Source: Clostridia bacterium
Lineage (GTDB): Bacteria; Bacillota; Clostridia; UMGS1810
Direction: 5' to 3'
NCBI GenBank assembly: GCA_017436905.1
Contig: JAFSCF010000003.1
Location: 1 to 45,967, forward strand
DNA: 45,967 nt
Shown here piece after piece: positions 25,020 to 32,615 of this stretch. The position numbers and the translations under genes were made by a program. The notes beneath the pieces were generated by a model that did no database searches, had not been told where the DNA came from, and saw only the letters and a program-made list of their open reading frames with translations. Each line of letters begins with the position of its first letter. The first letter of the stretch is position 1.

Positions 25020-26060
25020 TCAGCCTCGGCTGATAATACGTGCAATGGGGATAGCCTTGTGGTCAAGTGCGGCTGTGCCGTCTGCGTTTTTAACAATCTC
25101 CCAGTTGTCGGCAGATTCAAGTTCTGCGTCTGTAGGAGAGAGTGTTGCCATAGCGGCTTTTGTAAAGTTGATGCCGTAAGGCGCAAAAATCTTTCTCTGT
25201 CTTGAGTAAAGAGTTGTTCTGCCGCCGTTTTTGGCTTCATCTCTGTCCATAGCATAGGGTACAGACGCACCAACGTCTACGTAGTCAAACGCACCATCGC
25301 CGAGGATATATGTAGTGTAGCAAATCTCGCCGTCATCGCCGGCAACTGCGGGCATGGTGTCGTCAATAAACACAGTTCTGCCGCACCATGTGCCGAGTGT
25401 AAGGTCACGCTGAATACCGTTTTCATCGGTGTATTTAAGTCTGTCGATAAGGTTCAAATTTTCGAGGTTTGTTGCAACTGCAGAGTGCATAAACACCAGC
25501 GAAAATTTGTCTTTGTTGTCGCCGCAGGCTTTTTGGATAGCGGTGTTGAGTGTAGTTGCCGCAACTTTCGCATCTTCGCCTGCTTCTGCGGTAATATCAA
25601 GAGTGTGACCGTCTACAAACTTGCCGTTTTCGTCGCCAGTCATTGCAAATATGCCCTTTAAGATGGCAAGGATTGTTTTCTGGTCAACTTCGTCCCAGTA
25701 CTGTGCAACCTGAACGGCAACGTTGTCCATAAAATCAGCACCAGCAACGTCTGCTGAAAAGTCGTTTTCAACCCACGCTTTTGCACGGCCGACTACTACC
25801 ATACTCTGCGAAAATGTGCTTGTTTCGTTGGCTGTGATATCTGTTGAACCGTCGTAGTTAAGTGCTTCGCCGCCGATAGTTGCAAACATAGGTACTGTTC
25901 CGTAAAATCCGCCACTCTGTTCAGAGAACATATCTTTAAGTTCTGCTCTGGGGCGGAGTGCACCTGAGTGCACGAGTTCGTTTCTTTTAAGGTTTGGTAT
26001 CTGGTTTACGTATTTGCCGAAAACCTCACCGTTAAATACTTTTGCATTAAAATTAGACAT
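25020..26060 (-). CDS. Phage major capsid protein
   Basis: A 346-residue capsid protein. It lies directly after the scaffold gene and has the conserved patterns of clostridial siphophage capsids: FNGEVFGKYVNQIPNLKRNE, FSQSMVVVGRAKAWVENDFS, AVQVAQYWDEVDQKTILAIL, the central SLVFMHSAVATNLENLNLID and AYTTYILGDGAF-like strands. The sequence suggests an HK97-type fold. No protease gene is present in the cluster, and the scaffold is encoded separately, so maturation probably relies on scaffold release rather than cleavage of a delta domain. Confidence 0.88.
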   Translation of the reverse strand: MSNFNAKVFNGEVFGKYVNQIPNLKRNELVHSGALRPRAELKDMFSEQSGGFYGTVPMFATIGGEALNYDGSTDITANETSTFSQSMVVVGRAKAWVENDFSADVAGADFMDNVAVQVAQYWDEVDQKTILAILKGIFAMTGDENGKFVDGHTLDITAEAGEDAKVAATTLNTAIQKACGDNKDKFSLVFMHSAVATNLENLNLIDRLKYTDENGIQRDLTLGTWCGRTVFIDDTMPAVAGDDGEICYTTYILGDGAFDYVDVGASVPYAMDRDEAKNGGRTTLYSRQRKIFAPYGINFTKAAMATLSPTDAELESADNWEIVKNADGTAALDHKAIPIARIISRG

Positions 26061-26074
26061 TTAAAAAATCCTCC

Positions 26075-26626
26075 TTAAAAATTTTGGTTGTTAGCCTCCA
26101 TACGCATCATCTGCGAGTAGGTCATTGTGCCCGTTTGTACGGCTTCGTTACGGGGGAAGTTCCCCTTTGTGCCGGCGGGAGTGGGGGCATCAAATAAATA
26201 CGGGTCGCTTGATTTAAGCAAATCCAACTGCTGCGCAGCAGTTTCCATGGGGTTATCACTGTTTAAATCAAGCAGCGCACGCACGGCTTTTTCGTTTTTG
26301 CCGCCGCATCGTCTTATAAGTCCGCTTATATCGTTTTCCAACTTTACCTGCTCCAGTTTGCCGTTTAAAACAGATACGTGTTCATCATACTTCTTCTGCA
26401 GGGCAGAGAGTTGCTCGCTCAGTTTGTCTGCCTCTGCGGCACGTGCCTGAGCGCCCTCTGCCTGAAGTTTGAAATCATCAAATTCCGACTGCATATTTTT
26501 AAGCTCATCACGCTTTGTGTTGTAGTCTGCTTTTGCTACGAATTTTTTACCCAGTTCGGATTTGAAGTTCGTTATAATCTCGTCTGTTACAGCATCGCCA
26601 AAGGCTTGTTTTAAAAATTCAATCAT
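26075..26626 (-). CDS. Phage capsid scaffolding protein (GP20-like)
   Basis: A 183-residue acidic, coiled-coil protein with the typical arrangement of Phage_GP20 scaffolds: a helical N-terminus (FLKQAFGDAVTDEIITNFKS), a long heptad region (EFDDFKLQAEGAQARAAEAD) and a C-terminal PTPAGTKGNFPRNE tail followed by a short helix. It would direct assembly of the capsid and leave before packaging. It is placed between portal and capsid genes, as usual. The 89-base gap upstream of it holds only short hairpins and the ribosome-binding site. Confidence 0.85.
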   Translation of the reverse strand: MIEFLKQAFGDAVTDEIITNFKSELGKKFVAKADYNTKRDELKNMQSEFDDFKLQAEGAQARAAEADKLSEQLSALQKKYDEHVSVLNGKLEQVKLENDISGLIRRCGGKNEKAVRALLDLNSDNPMETAAQQLDLLKSSDPYLFDAPTPAGTKGNFPRNEAVQTGTMTYSQMMRMEANNQNF

Positions 26627-26715
26627 AATATCCTCCCTTGCGCATATCCTTTTTTGGCAGCAAGTCCTGCCGTTTGCGCCGTCTATTTGTTATCCGCCGA
26701 CTCAGGCGGTAGTTT

Positions 26716-28086
26716 TTAGTTTAATAAATCGTTTTCTCTGGCGATTGTCTTAAGTTCAGCATCGCCGTCTGTGGAAACATTCCACTTTTCTATATAATTT
26801 TTTCTGCTGCGAACACCTGATGTTACCTCGCCAAGGTCGAGTTGACGTTCTGCTTCTTCGTCTTCCATAATGGGGTATAAGTGCTCGATTTTAACTGTAA
26901 AGTCTGCCTTGGGCAACTTTTTGTAACCGTATATGTCGTTGATTTTAAGTATTGCATTTACCAGCCATTTAATGGCGCTGTCCCAGGTGCACCAGCGTTC
27001 CTCGCACTTGCAGATAAGTTCCCAGTAAAGCGCTTTCATAGACTTTCCGCTTTGTATTACTCCGCTTAATTGCTCTGTTGTTATGTAAGGAACGTCAAGC
27101 AGGTCGTACATATCGCCTTTAACACGGTTTATGCTGTTTTCGTATGCTTCAGAGTACGAAAAACCGCTTTCCAGTTTAACAATATCTGCATCACCGTCGG
27201 CAGCCTGGTCTGTCTGTAAATCGATTATTGCATTCGGTGCTATGCGCATATTGTCAAGACAGTCGCCGCTTGCGTTTTTGGCAACTGTAACGGGAAACAT
27301 ATGAAACATCAGCGTGTCAGCATCGTCACTTTTTAAACGGTTGTATCTGTTCTGGTTTGATATAAGTTCGGCAACGTCACTTTCGCCTTTTAAATCACCG
27401 GTAAGAGGGTCGTTTACGATTATATACGCAGGTATAAAATCAAGCCCTGTGTCGTCAAAATCGTGAATAGTTTCTTTTATGTTGCCGTTGCCGTCGTAGA
27501 TAGCCTCCGTTATGTAGCATCTGCCACCGCAAAGTTCAAACTTCTGTTTCCAGAAACGCTGGTCTTTTTTGTCTTTCTCGTCATTAAGGCCGTAGAAAAA
27601 CACGATTTTTTTCATACTGTCCGACTCGTCGAATTCGGTATCGTAAATGAATTCAAAAGACGGACGGAACATTATCTCCACGCCGTTTACACCACACCAA
27701 AGTTTAAGCGCCACACGTCTGCCGATAAAGCAATCTCTGCCTGCCATTGTAAGTTTTTTTGCAAATTCGTTTTCTGTCAGTACACTTCTTATGTACTGCT
27801 GAATTTCAGCAGCGGCATCAGGCGCAGACGGGCATTCTATGCATATTTCCGGTGTGCGTGAAAACATAAACCGTGACTCTTTTTTAATGATTTTTTTAAT
27901 GAAGTTTGTAACCATACGTGTAGGTGTATAGTCCAGATTGTTATCTGCCTGCCAAAGTTGTCCGCCTCCGTCATAATAAGAGTATAAACGAAGGATTTCC
28001 GATAAATCCGACAGAACATTCTGTGCAAATATTCCGTTTATTTCGGACATAACGGTTTTTTGAAGGGGGTAAGATAAATTATTCAA
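26716..28086 (-). CDS. Phage portal protein (SPP1 gp6-like)
   Basis: A 456-residue protein of the SPP1-type portal family, the dodecameric DNA-entry ring at the capsid vertex. Family patterns include the N-terminal helical wing, the FIPAYIIVNDPLTGDLKGES region, SDVAELISNQNRYNRLKSD and VPYITTEQLSGVIQSGKSMK in the crown/stem. The start is TTG at 28086, supported by AAAGGAG seven bases upstream. No SPP1 gp7-like minor head protein gene follows, although one is common after such portals. Confidence 0.88.
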   Translation of the reverse strand: MNNLSYPLQKTVMSEINGIFAQNVLSDLSEILRLYSYYDGGGQLWQADNNLDYTPTRMVTNFIKKIIKKESRFMFSRTPEICIECPSAPDAAAEIQQYIRSVLTENEFAKKLTMAGRDCFIGRRVALKLWCGVNGVEIMFRPSFEFIYDTEFDESDSMKKIVFFYGLNDEKDKKDQRFWKQKFELCGGRCYITEAIYDGNGNIKETIHDFDDTGLDFIPAYIIVNDPLTGDLKGESDVAELISNQNRYNRLKSDDADTLMFHMFPVTVAKNASGDCLDNMRIAPNAIIDLQTDQAADGDADIVKLESGFSYSEAYENSINRVKGDMYDLLDVPYITTEQLSGVIQSGKSMKALYWELICKCEERWCTWDSAIKWLVNAILKINDIYGYKKLPKADFTVKIEHLYPIMEDEEAERQLDLGEVTSGVRSRKNYIEKWNVSTDGDAELKTIARENDLLN

Positions 28087-28098
28087 ATTATCGCTCCT

Positions 28099-29343
28099 TT
28101 ATCTTGATTTGTTTTCCCTTACGGGTTTTGCGGCAACGGTTGAACAAAAGTAGCGCACAGCATCCATAGCGTGGTCGTTTTCTTTAAGAGGTTTATCCTC
28201 GCCACGGTCTATGGCAGCGGTATCCCACACATACATAGAAAATTCCGCTAAAGTGTTTAAAAGAGCATCAGAAAAGAAAATCTCTTTTTTAGAAAGCATA
28301 GTGCCTACAAGCCTTATGCCGTCCACGACATCATTGCGTGCTTTTTTTACTCTGTACCCGCGCGATTTGATTTCTGCAATAAATGACGCTGCCGACGGGT
28401 CTACTATTATCGCCACGGGATTTATGTCGCACAAAAACTCCTGCAGGTCGTCTGCATACAGCGAATCGGTTTTTTGAATACCGCTTTCCCTGCCGCAGTA
28501 GTAATATTCTTTTATGGCGTACCACCTGCCGCCGTGCAGCCCCCATAAAAGATACACGCACGGGTTTTGCGTGCCATAGTCAATAGACACAAAATATTTT
28601 TCGTAATTGTATCCCGACTCTTTATACAGATTGTCCGTGCCGAACATATCGTATATAACTCCGTCTGCCGCAACCCACTGACCGAGTATAAAGCGGTTGA
28701 AAAACACACCCGAATACATTCGTCGGTATCGGTTTTTAACTTCTTCGGAAAGCGAGAGATTGTCGTCCATAGTAAAGTGCAGGTATACAAGATTTTTATC
28801 GGCATCAATCCAGTTTTTCTTAAACCAGTGGTTTGGACCTTCGGGGTTGCAGTTAAACCAGAATTTAGAGCCGTTTACCGAGCACCTTGCCGCCGCCTGA
28901 TTAACAAAACTTTCAGCCAGCAGCGCCGCTTCGTCAAAAAGGACGCCGCCTAATGTCATACCTTGAATTTTCTCACGGCTTGCCTCGTCGCCACCGCCAA
29001 ACATATAAAAGCAGTTCGATGACGTTGCCGAAGAAATTACTAAAAGTCCCTCGGTCATCTTCTCGTGGATATTAAAACCACGGCTTTTGAGCACAGGCAG
29101 CAGGGGATAAATTACGTTTCGTTTTAAAGAGTTTACGGTTTTACCGCACATTGCAAAGTTAATATTATTGAATGTATGCATTGCCCACAGCACAAACGAA
29201 AGCGACATACACAATGTTTTGCCGCTGCGTACTGCGCCGTCGGCTATAATGCCGTCTGCGTCTTTGCATGGCGATGCGTCCGTCCACCAACTCAGCACTT
29301 TTTCCTGCTTGTTTGAAAACTGCGTAAATTCAATCTGTATCAC
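28099..29343 (-). CDS. Phage terminase large subunit (PBSX/Terminase_3 type)
   Basis: A 414-residue packaging motor ATPase and nuclease. Walker A is DGAVRSGKTL, Walker B is GVLFDEAAL, and a coupling motif is near FWFNCNPEGP. The RNase-H-like nuclease keeps its acidic residues: SIDYGTQNP, IIVDPSAASF and NDHAMDAVRYF. All active-site motifs appear intact. The start is GTG at 29343 (protein begins VIQIEFTQFS), inside the end of the small-subunit gene; a frame extension further upstream merely reads through that gene. The closest recognisable type is the PBSX-like group, whose archetype packages host DNA. Confidence 0.88.
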   Translation of the reverse strand: MIQIEFTQFSNKQEKVLSWWTDASPCKDADGIIADGAVRSGKTLCMSLSFVLWAMHTFNNINFAMCGKTVNSLKRNVIYPLLPVLKSRGFNIHEKMTEGLLVISSATSSNCFYMFGGGDEASREKIQGMTLGGVLFDEAALLAESFVNQAAARCSVNGSKFWFNCNPEGPNHWFKKNWIDADKNLVYLHFTMDDNLSLSEEVKNRYRRMYSGVFFNRFILGQWVAADGVIYDMFGTDNLYKESGYNYEKYFVSIDYGTQNPCVYLLWGLHGGRWYAIKEYYYCGRESGIQKTDSLYADDLQEFLCDINPVAIIVDPSAASFIAEIKSRGYRVKKARNDVVDGIRLVGTMLSKKEIFFSDALLNTLAEFSMYVWDTAAIDRGEDKPLKENDHAMDAVRYFCSTVAAKPVRENKSR

Positions 29344-29668
29344 CGCCTTCCCAAATTTTAATAGCCTTGCTCTGGAGAACAGAGATAAGGTTGTCAAAAT
29401 CGCCCCCGGCATCATCGCACGATTGCTGCTTAACGTATTTGCCCAGCAGTTCGAGTGCCTTGAGTTTATCGTAAAACTTTATCTCTACGCCGTCTTTTAC
29501 CGCTTTAACCTGAGATATAGAGGGGAAGTAACTTTCAAACTGTGCCAGTTTGCGTATGAAGTCTGCATTTTCTTCAGTATCAAGAATTTTTGCGCTTTCA
29601 CTGAAATCAGTAAAAGCAATCTTTTTAAGTTCTGTTATAATCTTTTCAATCACTTCATCATTGTTCAT
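29330..29668 (-). CDS. Terminase small subunit, oligomerisation half
   Basis: A 112-residue helical protein whose C-terminal half carries the signature VKDGVEIKFYDKLKALELLG, typical of the Terminase_2 small-subunit C-terminus. The usual N-terminal DNA-binding helix-turn-helix is not evident here; it may be supplied by the preceding 88-residue protein. It overlaps both neighbours (11 bases with the upstream gene, 14 with the large subunit), consistent with translational coupling. A GGGAG ribosome-binding site lies nine bases upstream of the ATG. Confidence 0.7.
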   Translation of the reverse strand: MNNDEVIEKIITELKKIAFTDFSESAKILDTEENADFIRKLAQFESYFPSISQVKAVKDGVEIKFYDKLKALELLGKYVKQQSCDDAGGDFDNLISVLQSKAIKIWEGGDTD

Positions 29669-29924
29669 ACTCTATCACTCCCTGCTGACCCCTTAGAGCA
29701 GAGGCAAAATTCTCTATAGCACGCTTTGCATTTACAATTTCAAAATGCTCAATATGGCGGCGCACCATATCGTAGTATCCGTTGGCTTTGCACTCGTCTA
29801 TAATGCTTGTTACCTGTGCAAGACTACGTTTTAAAAATTTTGCTGTGTCTTTTACATCGTCGCCCTTGATATCCCACATACAGATAATCCATTTAGTATC
29901 GGGTGTTAAATCTCTGTCTTTCAT
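29658..29924 (-). CDS. Small HTH-like protein, possible DNA-binding half of a split small terminase
   Basis: An 88-residue protein, first gene of the phage-like operon. Residues about 20-55 (DVKDTAKFLKRSLAQVTSII) look like a helix-turn-helix, followed by the helix MVRRHIEHFEIVNAKRAIEN. It has no known family that I can name. Since the following gene lacks the normal N-terminal DNA-binding part of a small terminase, this may be that part as a separate polypeptide; a simple regulator is the alternative. GGAGG lies seven bases ahead of the ATG. Confidence 0.6.
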   Translation of the reverse strand: MKDRDLTPDTKWIICMWDIKGDDVKDTAKFLKRSLAQVTSIIDECKANGYYDMVRRHIEHFEIVNAKRAIENFASALRGQQGVIEYEQ

Positions 29925-29968
29925 CGGCTGTCCTCCGTTTTTTGCAGAAATAGCCTTTCTGCACCTTA

Positions 29969-29997
29969 TTTATAGCTATAAATATGTCTGCTCACAA
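29969..29997 (-). promoter_or_regulatory. Probable promoter of the phage-like structural operon
   Basis: On the minus strand TTGTGA (29992-29997) and TATAAA (29969-29974) are 17 bases apart, upstream of the gene starting at 29924. The operator candidates begin about 43 bases upstream of the -35. A sigma-A type promoter here would place the whole late operon directly under housekeeping polymerase and the repressor. Confidence 0.6.
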
Positions 29998-30039
29998 TTT
30001 GCTGTTTATCAAAGTAAAAAGAAATCGGACAAAGAAAAA

Positions 30040-30135
30040 CTTACGTAAAACGAAAACGCCCAAAAACAAATGTTACGTTTTACGTAAGTGCATATTAGCA
30101 TATTTGATTTGCAAAAGTCAATACTTTTTACGTAA
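30040..30135. promoter_or_regulatory. Three TTACGTAA operator candidates between repressor and late operon
   Basis: The perfect palindrome TTACGTAA occurs at 30041-30048, 30080-30087 and 30128-30135. The first two belong to a 13-base inverted pair (CTTACGTAAAACG at 30040-30052 against 30076-30088). All lie in the 302-base divergent region between the S24 repressor gene and the structural operon, where lambdoid-type operators are expected. Binding by the repressor is inference. Confidence 0.75.
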
Positions 30136-30167
30136 TTTTTTTAAAATTTCGAAAATTTTTCTTGCAT

Positions 30168-30195
30168 TTGGCGTAATTGTGTGCTAAAGTATACT
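30168..30195 (+). promoter_or_regulatory. Probable promoter of the S24 repressor gene
   Basis: TTGGCG (30168-30173) and TATACT (30190-30195) with a 16-base spacer precede the GTG start at 30227. An overlapping alternative is TTGCAT (30162-30167) with TAAAGT (30185-30190). The nearest operator candidate lies just upstream of the -35. Confidence 0.55.
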
Positions 30196-30226
30196 TGATA
30201 ACCTATAATTTTTAAGAGGTGATGGT

Positions 30227-30850
30227 GTGTCCCCTATAAAAAAAAGACGTAAAGAATTAGGCTACACTCTGGCAGAACTGGCTGCCATGGTGGGGCTTCG
30301 TGATGCCACTATTCAGCGGTACGAAAGCGGCGAAATACAAAACATAAAAAAAGATACCATTTTAAAACTTGCTAAAGTTTTAAAGTGTTCGCCCGGCTAT
30401 CTTATGGGGTGGACAGAACTTGAAAGTATATCATCTGCCGCAGAAGCATTTGTAAAAATACCCGTACTTGGACTTATTCCTGCAGGCGTACCAATAGAGG
30501 CTGTGGAAGATATTATTGATTATGAGGAAATCCCATCATCATACTGTGCCGGTGGCGAGAAATATTTTGCTCTTAAACTTAAAGGAAACAGTATGTATCC
30601 TGAGTATCACAGCGGCGATGTGGTAATACTAAAGCAGCAGGAAACCTGCAATACAAATGAAGACTGCGCTGTTATGATAAACGGTGGTGACGCCACATTT
30701 AAAAGGGTAGTGCGCCAGAAAAACGGAATAATGTTAAAGCCATTAAACCCTAATTACGACACGCTTTTCTATACAAATGACGAGATAGAGCAACTGCCTG
30801 TGCGTATTATAGGCGTTTTTAAAGAATTACGTAGAAGAAGCGAGAAATAA
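30227..30850 (+). CDS. S24/LexA-like phage repressor (CI type)
   Basis: A 207-residue two-domain repressor. The N-terminal HTH (about 5-60) contains YTLAELAAMVGLRDATIQRY and ends SPGYLMGW. The C-terminal S24 peptidase domain has the candidate Ala86-Gly87 self-cleavage site in GLIPAGVP, the catalytic Ser122 in GNSMYPE and Lys159 in ATFKRVV. RecA-stimulated self-cleavage during DNA damage is expected from the family. The start is GTG at 30227, with AAGAGGTGA just upstream. It is divergent from the phage-like late operon and is followed 101 bases later by sigG on the same strand. No integrase, excisionase, Cro partner or replication gene accompanies it. Confidence 0.92.
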   Translation: MSPIKKRRKELGYTLAELAAMVGLRDATIQRYESGEIQNIKKDTILKLAKVLKCSPGYLMGWTELESISSAAEAFVKIPVLGLIPAGVPIEAVEDIIDYEEIPSSYCAGGEKYFALKLKGNSMYPEYHSGDVVILKQQETCNTNEDCAVMINGGDATFKRVVRQKNGIMLKPLNPNYDTLFYTNDEIEQLPVRIIGVFKELRRRSEK

Positions 30851-30875
30851 ATACAAAATTTTCCAATACAAAACA

Positions 30876-30904
30876 GCATAAAAATACCTCCCGAGGGAAT
30901 AATG
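30876..30904 (+). promoter_or_regulatory. Sigma-F-type forespore promoter for sigG
   Basis: GCATA at 30876-30880 and GGGAATAATG at 30895-30904 match the sigma-F consensus (GYATA and GGNNANAHTR) at every defined position, with 14 bases between. The predicted start near 30911 gives a short leader to the sigG ATG at 30952. In sporulating Firmicutes sigG is first transcribed by sigma-F in the forespore, so the biology fits. Confidence 0.8.
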
Positions 30905-30945
30905 GAATTGTAACATTTACAAAATCCTTAAATTCCGCGGGAGGT
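30886..30945 (+). promoter_or_regulatory. Hairpin masking the sigG ribosome-binding site in read-through RNA
   Basis: ACCTCCC (30886-30892) pairs with GGGAGGT (30939-30945), extended by GGAAT (30896-30900) with ATTCC (30932-30936) across a 2 x 2 internal loop (30893-30895 against 30937-30938, depending on alignment). The right arm is the sigG Shine-Dalgarno and is followed by seven Ts, so the structure also looks like a terminator. The left arm lies within the sigma-F promoter, upstream of its predicted start. Confidence 0.7.
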
Positions 30946-30951
30946 TTTTTT

Positions 30952-31722
30952 ATGATTAATAAAGTAGAAATCTGCGGCGTAAATACTGCCAAACTGCCCG
31001 TACTGACGCACGAGGAAAAAGACGCACTGTTCAAAAGAATAAAAAACGGCGACAGAGGTGCCCGTGAGGAATTTATTAACGGCAATCTGCGTTTGGTGCT
31101 TTCGGTTATACAGCGCTTTTCGGGACGCGGCGAGAATATGGACGACCTTTTTCAGGTGGGTTGCATAGGTCTTATGAAATCGATAGATAATTTCGACCCG
31201 TCGTATAACGTAAAATTCTCCACATATGCCGTTCCGATGATTATAGGCGAGGTGCGGCGGTATTTAAGAGATAACAATTCAATACGTGTAAGTCGTTCGC
31301 TTAGGGATATTGCCTATAAAGCGCTTAAAGTGCGTGAAGAACTGATGAATAAGAATGAAAAAGACCCCACAGTTGAACAAATAGCCAAAGCGCTGGGGAT
31401 AGAAAAAGAAGATGTTGTTCAGGCACTCGACGCCATTCAGGATCCCATGTCGCTTTATGAACCTATTTATAACGACGGCGGCGACGCTATATTTGTTATA
31501 GACCAGGTCAGCGACGAAAAAAGTGTAGACGAAAACTGGTTAGAGAAAATATCGCTTAAAGAAGCAATGAAAAAACTCGGCGCCCGTGAAAAACATATAT
31601 TAAACTTGCGTTTTTATAAAGGGCGTACTCAAATGGAAGTCGCACAAGAAATAGGTATATCTCAGGCACAGGTTTCACGCCTTGAAAAAACGGCGTTAAA
31701 GCAAGTTAAAAAATATATTTAA
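30952..31722 (+). CDS. sigG: RNA polymerase sporulation sigma factor SigG
   Basis: A 256-residue sigma-70-family factor that directs late forespore transcription. It begins with the diagnostic NKVEICGVNTAKLPVLTHEE and carries region 2 (NGNLRLVLSVIQRF, MDDLFQVGCIGLMKSIDNFD, VKFSTYAVPMIIGEVRRYLR), region 3 (SIRVSRSLRDIAYKAL) and region 4 (QMEVAQEIGISQAQVSRLEK). The DPMSLYEPIYNDGGDAIFV segment is also characteristic of SigG. The usual upstream neighbours spoIIGA and sigE are absent; instead a phage-type repressor gene precedes it. It is followed after 12 bases by rubrerythrin. Confidence 0.96.
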   Translation: MINKVEICGVNTAKLPVLTHEEKDALFKRIKNGDRGAREEFINGNLRLVLSVIQRFSGRGENMDDLFQVGCIGLMKSIDNFDPSYNVKFSTYAVPMIIGEVRRYLRDNNSIRVSRSLRDIAYKALKVREELMNKNEKDPTVEQIAKALGIEKEDVVQALDAIQDPMSLYEPIYNDGGDAIFVIDQVSDEKSVDENWLEKISLKEAMKKLGAREKHILNLRFYKGRTQMEVAQEIGISQAQVSRLEKTALKQVKKYI

Positions 31723-31734
31723 AGGAGATTTATT

Positions 31735-32316
31735 ATGGAGTTTGCAAACAGCGAAACAAAAATCAATCTTATGAGAGCCTTTGCAGGCGAAAGTCAGGCG
31801 AGAAATCGCTATAATATGGCTGCCGAGCAGGCAAAAAAAGAAAATCTTATTATAGTGGAAAGCCTTTTTAATTACGTGGCGTGTCAGGAGCAAGCGCATG
31901 CAACTGTTTTTTATGACCATTTAAAAGAAGTAAACGATACTCATTTTGATATAAGTGCATCGTATCCCGTAAATAATTATTCTGCAACCGAAGACTATCT
32001 TAAAGCGGCAGTTCATAACGAACTTGAAGAATACGAAGATGTATATAAAAATTTTGCCGAAATCGCTAAAAACGAAGGTTTCCCGGTTGTGGCGTCATCG
32101 TTTGAACTCATCGCCAAAATCGAAAAAAACCATGCAGACAAATTTTCTTTGTACTTGCAAAGGTTAGAGAATAACACACTGTTTGAACGCAGCGAACAGA
32201 CAGCGTGGTTGTGTACTAACTGCGGGCATATCCACTACGGACCTGCCGCACCAAAAATGTGTCCTGTGTGTCACCACGACAGAGGATATTTCCTTGCGGA
32301 AGATATGAATAAATAA
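31735..32316 (+). CDS. rbr: Rubrerythrin
   Basis: A 193-residue peroxide-reducing protein of anaerobes, with a ferritin-like diiron four-helix domain (ExxH ligands in ACQEQAHATVF and IAKIEKNHADKFS, with further glutamates in FAGESQARNRY and NELEEYEDVYKNF) and a C-terminal rubredoxin-like domain (WLCTNCGHIHYG, then MCPVCHHDRGYF). It lies 12 bases downstream of sigG with a strong AAAGGAG, so it may be made in the forespore as well as from its own promoter. Electron donors such as rubredoxin or a ferredoxin are not encoded next to it, apart from the convergent ferredoxin at 32884. Confidence 0.95.
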   Translation: MEFANSETKINLMRAFAGESQARNRYNMAAEQAKKENLIIVESLFNYVACQEQAHATVFYDHLKEVNDTHFDISASYPVNNYSATEDYLKAAVHNELEEYEDVYKNFAEIAKNEGFPVVASSFELIAKIEKNHADKFSLYLQRLENNTLFERSEQTAWLCTNCGHIHYGPAAPKMCPVCHHDRGYFLAEDMNK

Positions 32317-32353
32317 AAACAAAAAAACATATCTATCATACGAGGTGATATAT

Positions 32354-32587
32354 ATGTTTCGTGCATCAGATTTTAAATGTAAAGAGGTAATCAATATTTT
32401 AGACGGCGAATGCCTTGGTTATGTTTTTGATATGGAAATAAACTCTGCAACGGGCGAAATCTCCTCGATTGTGGTGCCCGGCAAAGAAAAATTTAAAATT
32501 TTCGGAAAATGCGACGGCATTGTTATACCGTGGTCATGTATAAAACGCATTGGCGAGGACACAATATTAGTGGAGTGGGCGATTTAA
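32354..32587 (+). CDS. YlmC/YmxH-family PRC-barrel sporulation protein
   Basis: A 77-residue protein with the PRC-barrel/YlmC pattern: FRASDFKCKEVINILDGECL, then FDMEINSATGEISSIVVPG and DGIVIPWSCIKRIGEDTILV. In many Firmicutes it follows sigG; it is linked to sporulation with unclear function. The start is ATG at 32354 because GAGGTG lies just upstream; an upstream in-frame GTG sits inside that ribosome-binding site. Confidence 0.88.
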   Translation: MFRASDFKCKEVINILDGECLGYVFDMEINSATGEISSIVVPGKEKFKIFGKCDGIVIPWSCIKRIGEDTILVEWAI

Positions 32588-32615
32588 AGAACTTACTTCA
32601 GAGAGGGGAGTACAA

